64,000 nucleotides of DNA from contig NZ_CP072642.1 in NCBI RefSeq assembly GCF_018304765.1, forward strand, positions 2,509,819 to 2,573,818. Reading direction: 5' to 3'. The notes below the pieces were generated by a model, which worked only from the letters and a program-made list of their open reading frames with translations, was not told where the DNA came from and made no database searches. Within the stretch, counting starts at the first letter, position 1. Each line of letters starts with the position of its first letter. Below, one piece after another: positions 52,628 through 62,553 of the stretch. Position numbers and translations under genes: made by a program. This DNA is from Chloracidobacterium sp. N (lineage in GTDB: Bacteria; Acidobacteriota; Blastocatellia; Chloracidobacteriales; Chloracidobacteriaceae).

Positions 52628-53636
52628 AACCGACCAACTCCCGCCGCCGGAAATTTCGGTTGTCATCCCGATGCACAACGAAGAGGGCAGCGTCGAAAAG
52701 CTCTACGAACGCCTGTGCGCCGTTCTGGAAGCCCACTACCCCTCGTTTGAAATCATCTTCGTGGACGATGCCAGCCGCGACCGGACGTATCAGCTTCTGA
52801 CCGACATTGCTGCCGGTGATTCCCGGGTGACGGTCATCAAACTCAAGCGCAACTTCGGACAAACCCCCGCCCTGGCCGCCGGTTTCGATTACGCCCGGGG
52901 CGACATCATCGTGTCCATGGACGGCGACCTGCAGCATGACCCCAGCGATTTGCCGGCTCTGGTGGAACCCATTTACGCCGGCTATGACCTGGCCAGCGGA
53001 TGGCGGCACAAGCGGATTGACAACCTTGTGCTGCGCCGCATTCCCTCACGGGTGGCCAACTGGCTGATGGCCAAGCTGTCAGGCGTTGAGCTGCACGACT
53101 TCGGCACGACCTTCAAGGCCTACCGGCGCGATACCATCAAGCGCATCCGGCTGTATGGCGAACTCCACCGGTTCATTCCGGCCCTGGCAAGCTGGAATGG
53201 CGCGCGCATCATCGAAGTCCCCATCAGAAACATCAACCGCGAGGACGGGCAATCCCACTACGGCATCTCACGGACCTTCCGGGTGCTGTTTGACCTTGTC
53301 ACCGTGCGGTTTCTGCTCAAGTACGTCACCCGCCCCCTGCACTTCTTCGGCATGCCGGGACTGCTCAGCCTCTTTGTCGGGATCGGCATCTGGGTGGTGC
53401 TCGCCGCCAAGAAGCTCTGGACAGGCGGCGATGTTTTCACGGTTCATGCCCCCTGGATGATGATGGGCACGCTGTTGATTCTGGCCGGCATCCAGCTTTT
53501 TTCGACGGGCCTGGTCGCCGAGTTGCTGGCGCGCACCTATTTTGAGTCACAGGGGCAGCCGATTTACACCGTTGAAAAGGTGGTGCACCATCCCTCGGCG
53601 CGTCCGCCGGCTTCGGCTACCGCGCTTCGCACCTAG
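52617..53636 (+). CDS. Family 2 glycosyltransferase with two C-terminal membrane helices
   Basis: 339 residues from the ATG at 52617. [20 protein letters not shown] starts a GT-A fold; metal/donor motifs are [11 protein letters not shown] and [10 protein letters not shown]; then two helices, [20 protein letters not shown] and [20 protein letters not shown]. This is the bactoprenol-phosphate glycosyltransferase type (DPM1/ArnC/GtrB-like). Together with the overlapping deacetylase it may modify an undecaprenyl- or lipid-linked glycan. Confidence 0.9.
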   Translation: MLDETDQLPPPEISVVIPMHNEEGSVEKLYERLCAVLEAHYPSFEIIFVDDASRDRTYQLLTDIAAGDSRVTVIKLKRNFGQTPALAAGFDYARGDIIVSMDGDLQHDPSDLPALVEPIYAGYDLASGWRHKRIDNLVLRRIPSRVANWLMAKLSGVELHDFGTTFKAYRRDTIKRIRLYGELHRFIPALASWNGARIIEVPIRNINREDGQSHYGISRTFRVLFDLVTVRFLLKYVTRPLHFFGMPGLLSLFVGIGIWVVLAAKKLWTGGDVFTVHAPWMMMGTLLILAGIQLFSTGLVAELLARTYFESQGQPIYTVEKVVHHPSARPPASATALRT

Positions 53637-53728
53637 CCTCCCCCCGGACGGGGCGCACCGGTGAGACGTGCTTCGTCACCACCGATGTTGACCGCTTCCG
53701 CCGGCCAACCGCAAATCCTGTGGGCGCC

Positions 53729-54802
53729 ATGTTCGATAAACTGAAAGCAATTGAAGAAAAATACGATGCTCTCACGGCACAGCTCAGCGACCCGGATGTG
53801 GTGGCTGATGCGGCGCGCTACGCCAAGCTGGCCAAGCAGCACAGCGAACTGACGGAAGTCGTGGAGAAATTCCGGGAGTACCGCACCATTGACGCCAACC
53901 TGGCCGGGGCGCGGGAACTGCTCAGCGAAGCCGATGACGCCGAAATGCAGGCCCTGGCGCGGGAGGAAATTGCGCTGCTCGAAAAGCAGCGGGCGGAATG
54001 CCAGCTCGAACTGGAGCGCCTGCTCACGCCCAAGGACCCCAACGACGGCAAGAACGTCCTGCTTGAAATCCGGGCCGGAACCGGCGGGAACGAGGCCTCG
54101 CTTTTTGCCAGCGAGCTGTTGCGCATGTATCTGCGCTATGCCGAACGGCAGGGCTGGCGGGTGCAGATTCTGGATGAATCCCTGTCGGAAGTCGGCGGCC
54201 TCAAGGAAGGGGTGGTGCTCATCGAAGGCGCACGGGTCTATTCCCGTCTCAAGCATGAGTCCGGCGTTCACCGCGTCCAGCGGGTGCCGGCCACGGAATC
54301 GGCCGGGCGCATTCACACCTCGACGGTGACGGTGGCCGTCCTGCCTGAAGCCGAAGAGGTGGACATCGAAATTGACCCAAAGGACGTTCGGATTGACACG
54401 TTCTGCTCTTCGGGACCTGGAGGGCAGTCGGTCAACACCACCTACTCCGCCGTACGGCTGACCCACCTGCCCACGGGGGTCGTCGTCTCCATGCAGGACG
54501 AAAAATCCCAGATCAAGAACCGCGAAAAAGCCTTTCGGATTCTCCGCGCCCGGCTGCTCGATCTGGAGCGGCAGAAGCAGCACGAAGCCATTGCCGGCGA
54601 ACGCCGCGCTCAGGTGGGGACCGGTGAGCGCAGCGAAAAGATTCGCACCTACAACTTCAAGGAAAATCGCATCACCGACCACCGCATCGGACTCACCCTG
54701 CACCAACTCGACACGGTGATGGAGGGCGACCTGGACGGACTGCTCGATCCGCTCGTGGCCCACTTCCAGGCGCTCAGGATGCAGGCCGAAGCCGCCGCCT
54801 GA
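53729..54802 (+). CDS. prfA: Peptide chain release factor 1
   Basis: 357 residues from the ATG at 53729 (an in-frame GTG lies at 53720). The stop-recognition motif PAT is in [11 protein letters not shown], which separates RF1 from RF2 (SPF). The catalytic GGQ is in [10 protein letters not shown]. It terminates at UAA and UAG. Normal length. Confidence 0.97.
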   Translation: MFDKLKAIEEKYDALTAQLSDPDVVADAARYAKLAKQHSELTEVVEKFREYRTIDANLAGARELLSEADDAEMQALAREEIALLEKQRAECQLELERLLTPKDPNDGKNVLLEIRAGTGGNEASLFASELLRMYLRYAERQGWRVQILDESLSEVGGLKEGVVLIEGARVYSRLKHESGVHRVQRVPATESAGRIHTSTVTVAVLPEAEEVDIEIDPKDVRIDTFCSSGPGGQSVNTTYSAVRLTHLPTGVVVSMQDEKSQIKNREKAFRILRARLLDLERQKQHEAIAGERRAQVGTGERSEKIRTYNFKENRITDHRIGLTLHQLDTVMEGDLDGLLDPLVAHFQALRMQAEAAA

Positions 54803-54818
54803 AGTTCTCCGGCAGAGC

Positions 54819-55262
54819 ATGGTCGCAACGCCCCACCCAACCACGACGCTGGTGGTCGCTGCCGTCTGTGTGGACGGCCCGCACGTCCTGCTGACACAAC
54901 GGCTGCCCACCGGACGGTTTGCCAACCAGTGGGAATTTCCCGGTGGCAAACTCCACTGGAACGAAGCTCCCGAGGCTGGACTCCGGCGCGAACTGGACGA
55001 AGAACTCGGCGTGCAGATTGCCGTCGGACACCCCCTGCACATCATTCACTATGCCGTGGATGCCCGGCAGGCCTTCGCCGTCATGTTTTACTGGGCGCGC
55101 ATCACCGGCGGCGTCCCGGCCTTGCGTGGCGTTCAGGCCGCCTGCTGGGTGCGGCCGGAAGAGATGACCACGTTGGACATTCTGGCCCCCAACCGCCCGG
55201 TGGTTACCCGCCTGTGCCAACTCGCGGCCCGCCCCGGTGGGCTGTGTCCGCAGTTCGATTGA
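54819..55262 (+). CDS. Nudix hydrolase, MutT-like
   Basis: 147 residues. The Nudix box runs from GGKLHWNEAPEAGLRREL through DEELGV and has the G-x5-E-x7-R-E-x2-E-E-x-G pattern. QWEFPGGK and TLVVAAVCVDGPHVLL are typical of 8-oxo-dGTP pyrophosphatases. Lies 16 bp after prfA. Confidence 0.88.
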   Translation: MVATPHPTTTLVVAAVCVDGPHVLLTQRLPTGRFANQWEFPGGKLHWNEAPEAGLRRELDEELGVQIAVGHPLHIIHYAVDARQAFAVMFYWARITGGVPALRGVQAACWVRPEEMTTLDILAPNRPVVTRLCQLAARPGGLCPQFD

Positions 55263-55318
55263 GACAGTCCGGCCGGCAGCGCCGGCGTCCGGCCGGGGCG
55301 CGGATGGTGTGCAGGGCA

Positions 55319-57595
55319 TCAGGCCGACGAAAGGGTGTTCCCCGGGTCCGGCTGGTCCGGCACTTTCCAGAAGCCGCTCGGACGGGGTCGCCCAAGGGCT
55401 TCACTTTCGACCACGCAGACGCGATTGCGTCCATTTTGCTTGGCGCGGTACAGCGCGCGGTCAGCCAACTCCAGAAGCTGCTTGGGCCCGCTGGTGTCCG
55501 AGGGCAGGGCGGCCACCCCCAGGCTGACGGTCAGGCGCCCGCCGGGCTGCGACTCCCGCCCGGCAAAGGGATATTCGGCCACCCGCCGCCGCAGCCGCTC
55601 GGCCAGCACCGCCGCCTGGCTCTTGGGGGTGTTGGGCAGCAGCACCACGAACTCTTCGCCACCGTACCGCGCCAGAACATCACTGCGCCGGAAACAACGT
55701 TCCATCAACCGGGACAGGTCTTTGAGCAACTCGTTGCCGGCTTCGTGGCCATTGGTGTCGTTGAAGTGCTTGAACCGATCTACATCAAGCATGATGATCG
55801 ACAGTGGGTGTCCGCTTCGTTCTGCGAGTTCAGCCTCACGGGTGAGTTTTTCCAGAAAGTAGGCGTGATTGAACAGGCCCGTCAGTCCGTCGGTGATGGC
55901 CCGGTGCCGGGCACTGTGATAGGCCCGCAGCATCGCTTCAAATTCACGCTTCTGGGCAATGAGCGCCTTGACGCGCATGAGGAGTTCCCTGCGGTTGATG
56001 GGCTTGGTGAGGACATCCGTCGCGCCGACTTCCAGCCCGCGCAGTTTCTCCGTGGTCTCCGGCGAGGCCGTCAGCATCAGGACCGGCAGATAGCGGGTGG
56101 CCTCGGTTTGCTTGATGAGGCGACACAGTTCGTAACCATCGGTCATCGGCAGGGAGGCATCGAGGAGGACGACATCCGGCAGCCGTGTGGCTGACTCGAA
56201 GTAGTTGGCATGGAGCATGGCCGCCGTGTCGTTGCCGGACGCCACGACAAGCTGCGCCCGGAGATTTTCGCTCTCCAGAATCGTGCGCAGAAGATTGCCG
56301 CTTTCGGCACTGGCATCCACGATGAGCACCTGGGACATTTCCAGTTGCGAGGCGGACAAGCGGTGTGGGAGACGGAAAATCAGACGGCAGCCCTGCGTGG
56401 CGTCGCCCTCGACCGTCAGGGTCGCGCCGTGGAGTTGCAGGATGCGATAGGTCACACTCAGCCCCAAGGCAATACCACGGGAGGGCACCTGGCTGGCCGC
56501 GTTTTGCAGGGCACGATAGGTGGCCAGCCGCTGCTCGGCCACGATGCCGGACATATCATCCTGAAGGGTGATGACCAGGCTCTGGACATGGCTGGAAACA
56601 CGCTGTAACTCACCGGTCAGGCGCAGCATCCCACCCCGTGGGATGTACCGGAGAGCGTCGTCCAGAAGCTGGGAAAGGGCTTCGTACAGCCGGGCTTCAT
56701 CGCCCACAATCATGCCAGCCGCCGGATCGAGCCGGACTTCCAGCCGGACCTGCCGGCGCTCCGCCAGGGGTGCAAAGGCCGACTGGACGGACTGAAACAG
56801 GCGCGCCGCCGAAAATTCACGAATATCCAGGGCATCCCCGCCTCGTTCGAGCCGAACCAGGCGCATGAGATCATCCACAATGTGGAGCAACGCCTGTCCG
56901 CCAGCTTCAATGTGGCGCAGAAAACTGCGCTGGGTATCGGTCAGTGGCCCATAGGTGGCATCCTGCAGCATCTCGCAGTAACCCAGCACCGTCGTCAACG
57001 GAGCGCGCAGCTCGTAATCCACGTTGGCAATGAACTTTTCGCGGTCGCGGATGGACTGCTCACCCAACTCGGTCAACCGCTCGATGGCATGCCGCGCCGC
57101 TTCCAGTTGGCGGCTCATCTCCACCACCTGGGCTTCCGCTTCGGTCAGGCGGGCGCACCATCCGCTTTCACGGATGAGAAACGACCAGGACAACTCCTGT
57201 CCGGCCAGGGCGGCTTCCAGTTGCTCATCTGCCGCCGACTCCACCAGCAGGACGCCACACAACAACTGATCAAGGGTAAACCGCCGCAGCAGCAGCGTCG
57301 TGCTGTCAGCCACCGCAAAGGGAAAGCCGGGCAGCGCAGCACGTGGCGCGCAGACCAGAAGATTCGCCTGAATGGCGTTGAGCCGTTCGGTCAGCGTTGT
57401 TTCAAGGGTCTCACGGGCAAACTCCTCGTAGCCCACCGAGGCCAGCAGACGAAACCGCTCATCATCAAAAAAAGCCACAGCCAGCGGCGCCCGCGCCAAG
57501 TGGACAGACAGAGACGTGGTTGCCTGCTGCAGGCGGTAGATCAACGTCGGCGTGAGTGATTTGGAAACCCAGGTCTTCAATGTCTTCAGGGACAA
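55319..57595 (-). CDS. GAF-(degenerate histidine kinase)-REC-GGDEF diguanylate cyclase
   Basis: 758 residues. A GAF-like N-terminal region (~20-150), a HisKA-like segment whose phosphoacceptor is Tyr194 (NVDYELRAPLT instead of SHELRTPLT), and an ATPase-like fold with weak N box (LLDDALRYIP) and G1 box (DDMSGI). Then a receiver domain (Asp479 in VVLLDASLP, Lys531) and a GGDEF domain with intact GGEEF (645-649) and an I-site R636-x-x-D639. It makes c-di-GMP; the kinase part looks inactive and may be a sensor-transmission module. Confidence 0.9.
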   Translation of the reverse strand: MSLKTLKTWVSKSLTPTLIYRLQQATTSLSVHLARAPLAVAFFDDERFRLLASVGYEEFARETLETTLTERLNAIQANLLVCAPRAALPGFPFAVADSTTLLLRRFTLDQLLCGVLLVESAADEQLEAALAGQELSWSFLIRESGWCARLTEAEAQVVEMSRQLEAARHAIERLTELGEQSIRDREKFIANVDYELRAPLTTVLGYCEMLQDATYGPLTDTQRSFLRHIEAGGQALLHIVDDLMRLVRLERGGDALDIREFSAARLFQSVQSAFAPLAERRQVRLEVRLDPAAGMIVGDEARLYEALSQLLDDALRYIPRGGMLRLTGELQRVSSHVQSLVITLQDDMSGIVAEQRLATYRALQNAASQVPSRGIALGLSVTYRILQLHGATLTVEGDATQGCRLIFRLPHRLSASQLEMSQVLIVDASAESGNLLRTILESENLRAQLVVASGNDTAAMLHANYFESATRLPDVVLLDASLPMTDGYELCRLIKQTEATRYLPVLMLTASPETTEKLRGLEVGATDVLTKPINRRELLMRVKALIAQKREFEAMLRAYHSARHRAITDGLTGLFNHAYFLEKLTREAELAERSGHPLSIIMLDVDRFKHFNDTNGHEAGNELLKDLSRLMERCFRRSDVLARYGGEEFVVLLPNTPKSQAAVLAERLRRRVAEYPFAGRESQPGGRLTVSLGVAALPSDTSGPKQLLELADRALYRAKQNGRNRVCVVESEALGRPRPSGFWKVPDQPDPGNTLSSA

Positions 57596-57691
57596 GCCAC
57601 CACCCCCTCAACCACAGCGCATGGGCGCTTCCCCCGCTGGACGGCACAGAGCCGGGACCGGCTGCAAGGCTGAACTGGCGCTTGCTGCGCA

Positions 57692-58807
57692 TTATGCCGA
57701 CGGCTGGGAGCTTGCCGCAAGCATCCCGCAGGCGGCGAAAATGTCCCGCCCGCGCGGGCGGCGGAGATAGGTCGGCAAGCCCTTCGCCCGCAGCAGCGCC
57801 TGAAAGCGCAGCACCCGCTCCGGCGGCGGCGGTTGAAAGGGAAGTCCCGGCACGGGATTGTGCGGGATGAGGTTGACCTTGGCCGCTTCCCGGGCCCGCA
57901 GTGGCGCCAGCCAGCGCAGCAGTGCCCGCGCCTGCTCATCCGCGTCATTGACGCCACCCAGCAGCACATACTCAAAGGTGATCCGCTCGCCCGGATGCCG
58001 TGGAAACATCAGGCACGCCTCACGCAAGGCTTCCAGCGGGTAGGTCAGGTTGACCGGCATCAGCCGCGCCCGCAAGTCATCGGTTGCCGCCGTCAGCGAA
58101 ACCGCCAGGCGCGGACGGTCCGGCTCGCGTCCCAGAGCCATGATCCGGGGAACAATCCCAACGGTTGAAAGCGTCACGCGCCGGGGGACGATATGCAGCC
58201 CTTCCGGGTCCGCCAGGACACGGAGCGCGTGGAGCACATGGTCGTAGTTGAGCAACGGCTCCCCCATCCCCATCAGCACCAGATTGATGCCAGCCGGACG
58301 CGGTTGTTGCCGGCGATGGACAGCATCCCGCAGCACGTACAAAACCTGCGCGACGATTTCGCCCGCCGTCAGATTCCGCTGCAACCCCAGGGTCGCTGTG
58401 GCGCAAAAGGCGCAGCGCATCGGACAGCCCGCCTGCGAAGAAAGGCACAATGTGATCCGTCCACCATCGGGAATCCAGACGGTTTCAATGGCATGCCCGC
58501 CGCGTACGGTGAACAGGTAGCGGCGTGTCCCATCCGCAGCCTCAAACACTTCTGTCAGCGACAGCGGCCGCAGATCAGTCCCGGCGGCCAGCCCGGTGCG
58601 CAGCGCACGGGGCAGCTCCGGCACGTCTTCCAGTGTTTCGACGAGCCGCCGGTGGAGGGCCTGGAAAAGCTGCCGCCCGCGATACGCCGGCAGCCCACGC
58701 TCCACCATGAAGGCGCACATCTGCTGGCAGGTGAAGCCCAACAGGTCGTGGCCCGCCACGGCGACGGATGCAGATGACACAGGCGCCGACAACCTCCCTT
58801 CAATCAT
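57692..58807 (-). CDS. rlmN: 23S rRNA/tRNA adenine-C2 methyltransferase RlmN
   Basis: 371 residues. Radical-SAM CxxxCxxC is in SQAGCPMRCAFCATATLG; the methyl-carrying Cys is in FAACGML near the C-terminus; GEPLLNYDHVLHALRVL and TLSTVGIVP are typical. It methylates A2503 of 23S rRNA and A37 of some tRNAs. Confidence 0.95.
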   Translation of the reverse strand: MIEGRLSAPVSSASVAVAGHDLLGFTCQQMCAFMVERGLPAYRGRQLFQALHRRLVETLEDVPELPRALRTGLAAGTDLRPLSLTEVFEAADGTRRYLFTVRGGHAIETVWIPDGGRITLCLSSQAGCPMRCAFCATATLGLQRNLTAGEIVAQVLYVLRDAVHRRQQPRPAGINLVLMGMGEPLLNYDHVLHALRVLADPEGLHIVPRRVTLSTVGIVPRIMALGREPDRPRLAVSLTAATDDLRARLMPVNLTYPLEALREACLMFPRHPGERITFEYVLLGGVNDADEQARALLRWLAPLRAREAAKVNLIPHNPVPGLPFQPPPPERVLRFQALLRAKGLPTYLRRPRGRDIFAACGMLAASSQPSA

Positions 58808-59135
58808 GGCTTCAACCCGGATTCCACGTGCACGGGCAACAGCCTATCAAAGCATGCCTGTGACTACTGACCAAGCCGGTCCCGTGCCCGGACGGCAGCC
58901 GCCCAAAACATCCGCCCTGGGCTGGAAAGCGTACGCGCCGAAGCACAAAGTACGTTAGCCTACGCACAGGACGACCGCCGCTGGCTTACATTTGTAAAAA
59001 AATGTTTTGACCTGCCCTCCGGTCGGTCATCCACCAGAACCGACAGAGCAGCTTTACTGAGTCTTGTGCTTTCCTTGGCGGCTGTTTCCTTGACCGTTAT
59101 GCTTTCCTTGCCTTTCTGTCCAGGGTGAAACGACG
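58808..59135. promoter_or_regulatory. Intergenic region between rlmN and a small CxxC protein
   Basis: 328 bp between divergent genes. ACATTT-GTAAAA-AAATGT (58988-59005) is a small AT-rich inverted repeat, and TTGACC stands at 59007-59012. No -10 matches well. No coding frame I can support. Confidence 0.35.
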
Positions 59136-59327
59136 ATGCCGACGCGAGCTTTCTGCGACTGCTGTGACGAACCGACCCGGCAGCTTTTCGACATCACGCG
59201 CATCCCGGAACTGGCTTCCGTGGTACGCCAGTTTGGCTACCGGGCCGTGTGTCAGGCTTGCTATGACAATCTCTTTGAGGAACTCGAACGCGAACGGGAA
59301 CGCGAGGAAGAAGACGTGGATGCCTAG
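59136..59327 (+). CDS. Small CxxC zinc-ribbon-like protein
   Basis: 63 residues. CDCCDE at residues 8-13 and CQAC at ~39-42 form a pair of CxxC knuckles about 30 residues apart, with an acidic Glu/Arg-rich helix at the end (ELEREREREEEDVDA). Size and spacing suit a one-zinc structural domain. No family name can be given. Confidence 0.6.
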   Translation: MPTRAFCDCCDEPTRQLFDITRIPELASVVRQFGYRAVCQACYDNLFEELEREREREEEDVDA

Positions 59328-59411
59328 CCTGGCCCCGCGCCGGGTGCCCGTTCGCCATCCCGCGAATCGCTGAAACCGGCGCTATCAAGCCCGGCGCAAG
59401 GTCTTGAAACC

Positions 59412-60569
59412 ATGAACGAACGAGCTGAAGTCGTCATCATCGGTGGCGGCGTGATCGGATGCAGCATTGCCTATTTTCTGACTCGGCACGGGTGCCGCGA
59501 CGTGCTCATTCTCGAACGTGAGAACTTTCAGGGCAAACACTCCACCGGACGGAGCGCCGGCGGTGTTCGCCAGCAGTTTGCCACCCCGGTCAACATCCGC
59601 ATGTCGCGGTTTTCGATTGATTTTTTCACGCACTTCGAGGAACTCACCGGACAGGACCCCGAATACCGGCGCTATGGCTACCTGTTCATTGCCACCGAGC
59701 CGGCCCACGTGGACTACCTGCAACAGAATCTGCGCGTCCAGCAGGCGGAAGGTATCCCCGTGGAGTTTCTGACCCGCGAAGACATTGCCAAACTCGTCCC
59801 CCAGCTTTACGTCGAAGACGTACTGGGTGGCACCTACTGCCCGACGGATGGCTTCGTTGACCCCTACAGCATCATGCAGGGCTTCAACCGCAAGGCCCGC
59901 GAACAGGGAGCGCGCATCGAACTGGAGACCGAAGTGCTGGATTTCACCGTGGAGCACGGACGAATCACGGGTGTGGTCACGAACCGGGGACACATTGCAA
60001 CGCCGGTAGTGGTCAACGCCGCCGGGGCCTGGTCGCATCTGGTCGGACGCAAACTTGGCGTGGACATCCCCATCCGTCCCACCAAGCGGCAAATCGTGAC
60101 GACCGAACGCTTCGATGAACTGCCCCGCGAATTGCCCATGCTCGTGGATTTGAGCACCGGCTGCTACATGCGCAAGGAAGGCGACGGCGTCATGCTGGGC
60201 TGGGCCGATCCCGACGAGCCGGAAAGTTTCGATACGACCTTCAACCCGGACTTCATTGACGCCATTATCGAACGGGCGCTTCCGCGCGTGCCCTGCCTGG
60301 AAAACGCCGCGATCAACCTGCGCCGCTGCTGGGGCGGACTTTACGACATCTCGCCCGATCACCACGCCATCGTCGGCCCGGTGCCGCAGGTGGCGGGCTT
60401 TTATGTCTGCACCGGCTTCAGTGGGCACGGCATCATGCACTCGCCGGCCATGGGAACGGCCATTGCCGAAATGATTTTGTTCGGCGAATCCCGTACCCTC
60501 GACGTGAAACCGCTCTCCATCGAACGCTTCACCACCGGCGAACTGCTGCACGAAACGGCCGTCATCTGA
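59412..60569 (+). CDS. FAD-dependent oxidoreductase of the DAO/sarcosine oxidase type
   Basis: 385 residues. FAD-binding IIGGGVIGCSIAYFLTRHG, STGRSAGGVRQQF, and late GGLYDISPDHHAIVGP and FSGHGIMHSPAMG. The family oxidises secondary or tertiary amines such as sarcosine, proline or glycine. Substrate not inferable. Followed six bases later by the SDR gene. Confidence 0.88.
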   Translation: MNERAEVVIIGGGVIGCSIAYFLTRHGCRDVLILERENFQGKHSTGRSAGGVRQQFATPVNIRMSRFSIDFFTHFEELTGQDPEYRRYGYLFIATEPAHVDYLQQNLRVQQAEGIPVEFLTREDIAKLVPQLYVEDVLGGTYCPTDGFVDPYSIMQGFNRKAREQGARIELETEVLDFTVEHGRITGVVTNRGHIATPVVVNAAGAWSHLVGRKLGVDIPIRPTKRQIVTTERFDELPRELPMLVDLSTGCYMRKEGDGVMLGWADPDEPESFDTTFNPDFIDAIIERALPRVPCLENAAINLRRCWGGLYDISPDHHAIVGPVPQVAGFYVCTGFSGHGIMHSPAMGTAIAEMILFGESRTLDVKPLSIERFTTGELLHETAVI

Positions 60570-60575
60570 CGCCCC

Positions 60576-61316
60576 ATGGCCCCTACCTACGCCATCTTTG
60601 GCGCCACTTCGGGCATTGCGCGGGCGGTCACTGCCGAACTGGCCCGGCGCGGCACCACCCTGGTGCTCGCCGGACGCAACCTGCCTGAAGTCGAACGCAT
60701 TGCCGCTGACACTCACCTGCGCTACGGCGTTCCAACCCACAGCCTGGCGTTTGACGCCTGTGATCTGTCCAGCCACGGCGCAGTCTGGACGGCGGCCGTG
60801 GCCTGTACCGGCCGCCTGGATGGCATCCTCGTGGCTTTCGGAACGCTGACCGACCAGAAACAGGCCGAGCAGGATGTTGCCGCTGCCGAAGCCATGCTGG
60901 CCTCGAACTATGTCGGCGTGGTGTCGCTGGTGACGCACGCCGCCAACTACTTTGAAAAGGAACGCCGGGGCGTCATCGGCGTGATCTCCTCTGTGGCCGG
61001 CGATCGCGGACGCCAGAGCAACTACATTTACGGCTCAGCCAAAGCGGGCGTCACGGCCTTTTGCCAGGGGCTGCGGCAGCGACTGTTCAAAAGCGGCGTA
61101 CGGGTCGTCACCATCAAGCCGGGGATTGTGGACACGCCGATGACCTACGGGATGAAGCTCCCCCCTCTGGTTGCCAGACCGGAGCGCGTCGCGCGGGACA
61201 TTGTGCGCGCCCTGTACCGCGCCGACGGCGACATCTACACCCCGTTTTTCTGGCGCTTCATCACGCTGGTCATTCGGATGATTCCCGAACCCATCTTCAA
61301 ACGGCTCTCATTATGA
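60576..61316 (+). CDS. Short-chain dehydrogenase/reductase
   Basis: 246 residues. NAD(P)-binding FGATSGIARAVTAELA, catalytic Ser in ISSVAGDRG, and YIYGSAKAG with the Tyr-Lys pair (Y-x3-K as Y...SAK). The C-terminal ITLVIRMIPEPIFKRL is like the decaprenylphosphoryl-ribose reductase (DprE2) group, but that name is not certain. It overlaps the VanZ-like gene by ATGA. Confidence 0.85.
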   Translation: MAPTYAIFGATSGIARAVTAELARRGTTLVLAGRNLPEVERIAADTHLRYGVPTHSLAFDACDLSSHGAVWTAAVACTGRLDGILVAFGTLTDQKQAEQDVAAAEAMLASNYVGVVSLVTHAANYFEKERRGVIGVISSVAGDRGRQSNYIYGSAKAGVTAFCQGLRQRLFKSGVRVVTIKPGIVDTPMTYGMKLPPLVARPERVARDIVRALYRADGDIYTPFFWRFITLVIRMIPEPIFKRLSL

Positions 61317-61837
61317 CCGATTCCTGGCCTCGCTGGTGGTGGCTGCTGCTCCCCATCAGTTGGATGGCGGCGATTTTTGTGTTTTCAAGCGACTGGCTTG
61401 CCTGGCGGAACACCGCGCCGGTGGCCTATGGCTGGCTGCGGTGGTGGCTGCCCAACCTGGGGGCGGCGCAGCTTGAAAGCCTGCACCTTCTCCTGCGCAA
61501 GCTGGGACACGTCACTGAGTATGCGCTGCTGGCCGTGCTCTGGTACGTGGCCTTGCGCCGGGCCCACCGGTGGCAGGCGTGGCAGGCCGGACTGGGCGCG
61601 GGCGTGGTTTCCATCCTCTATGCCGCGCTGGACGAATGGCGGCAGACGTTCACGGCGGAACGCAGCGGAAGCCTTGCCGATGTGCTGCTGGACAGCCTCG
61701 GCGTCGGGCTGGCCATCGGCAGCATTGGACTGCTCTATGTGGCGCGGAAGCTGCGGGAGTGGCGGCGGTCTTACCTGGTTCAGCGCAGACGCTGGCGCAG
61801 GCGTCCGAGATATTCGTACATAGCCCGCTCGGACTGA
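61313..61837 (+). CDS. VanZ-like membrane protein
   Basis: 174 residues from the ATG at 61313. Four membrane helices, with KLGHVTEYALLAVLW and YAALDEWRQTFTAERSGSLADVLLDSLG, the VanZ family hallmarks (the conserved DExxQ and DxxxN/D sites). Function unknown in most bacteria. The last 58 bp overlap the convergent ElyC-like gene. Confidence 0.85.
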   Translation: MTDSWPRWWWLLLPISWMAAIFVFSSDWLAWRNTAPVAYGWLRWWLPNLGAAQLESLHLLLRKLGHVTEYALLAVLWYVALRRAHRWQAWQAGLGAGVVSILYAALDEWRQTFTAERSGSLADVLLDSLGVGLAIGSIGLLYVARKLREWRRSYLVQRRRWRRRPRYSYIARSD

Positions 61838-62550
61838 TGCAGCCCGGCGCCGCTCGGATAGATGTCGCCCGGCGTCCATACGCCATCTGATCCTGCGGCC
61901 TGAAAGTCGGTCGGCGCCGGCAGCGCGTGCAGGCCCTGCTTCCGGCAGGCTTCCAGCGCGCGCGGCATGTGCGCGGCCGAAGTGACGAGCAGAAACGAGT
62001 CCTGTCCGACGAGTCCGGCCACGGCGGCCACTTCCTCGACGGTATTGCGCCCCACGGGCTGGACGGCAATCCGTTCGGGGGAAACACCAAGGGCGCAGGC
62101 GGCGTCCCGCATCACCTCGCCGGCCGGGCGTGGCGTGAACACGGCTCCGCCGGATGTTACCAGCCGGGCCGCCGGCAACAGGCGGTGCAGACGGATGCCT
62201 TCGACGAGCCGCCGCAGGGAGGCGTCCGAAAGACATTCCGTAGGCGGCAGGTGTTCATCACCGCCCACGCCGCCCCCCAAAACGACAACCCAGCGGATGT
62301 TGTGGGCATCCGGCGGCACTTCGCCCCGTGGGGCAAACGTGACCTGCCCCTGCTCCAGGGGCGTCAGCAGGGCATTGGCCGTCCAACCGTGACCGGCCAC
62401 CACCAGAACCACGGCGGCCACCGTCACCACGGCTTTGCCTGCCCGTTGCCAGCGGGAAAACCACAGCAGCCCCAGTCCCACTCCCAGCCCCATCAGCACG
62501 AGGGACAGCGGAAACAACAGCGGCGCCAGAAACTTTTCGAGAGCGAACAC
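61780..62550 (-). CDS. DUF218/ElyC-SanA-YdcF family membrane protein
   Basis: 256 residues. Two N-terminal membrane helices, then the DUF218 domain: VVVLGGGVGGDEHLPP, ARLVTSGGAVFTP, VGRNTVEEVAAVAGL and FLLVTSAAHMPRALEACRKQG. ElyC acts in envelope integrity in E. coli. Convergent overlap with the VanZ-like gene; the glmS stop is three bases before its start. Confidence 0.88.
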   Translation of the reverse strand: MFALEKFLAPLLFPLSLVLMGLGVGLGLLWFSRWQRAGKAVVTVAAVVLVVAGHGWTANALLTPLEQGQVTFAPRGEVPPDAHNIRWVVVLGGGVGGDEHLPPTECLSDASLRRLVEGIRLHRLLPAARLVTSGGAVFTPRPAGEVMRDAACALGVSPERIAVQPVGRNTVEEVAAVAGLVGQDSFLLVTSAAHMPRALEACRKQGLHALPAPTDFQAAGSDGVWTPGDIYPSGAGLHQSERAMYEYLGRLRQRLR

Positions 62551-62553
62551 ACA

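Noticed and set aside
53633-55045. 470-codon minus-strand frame opposite prfA and the Nudix gene
   Set aside because: Entirely antisense to clear genes; shadow of GC-rich codons.
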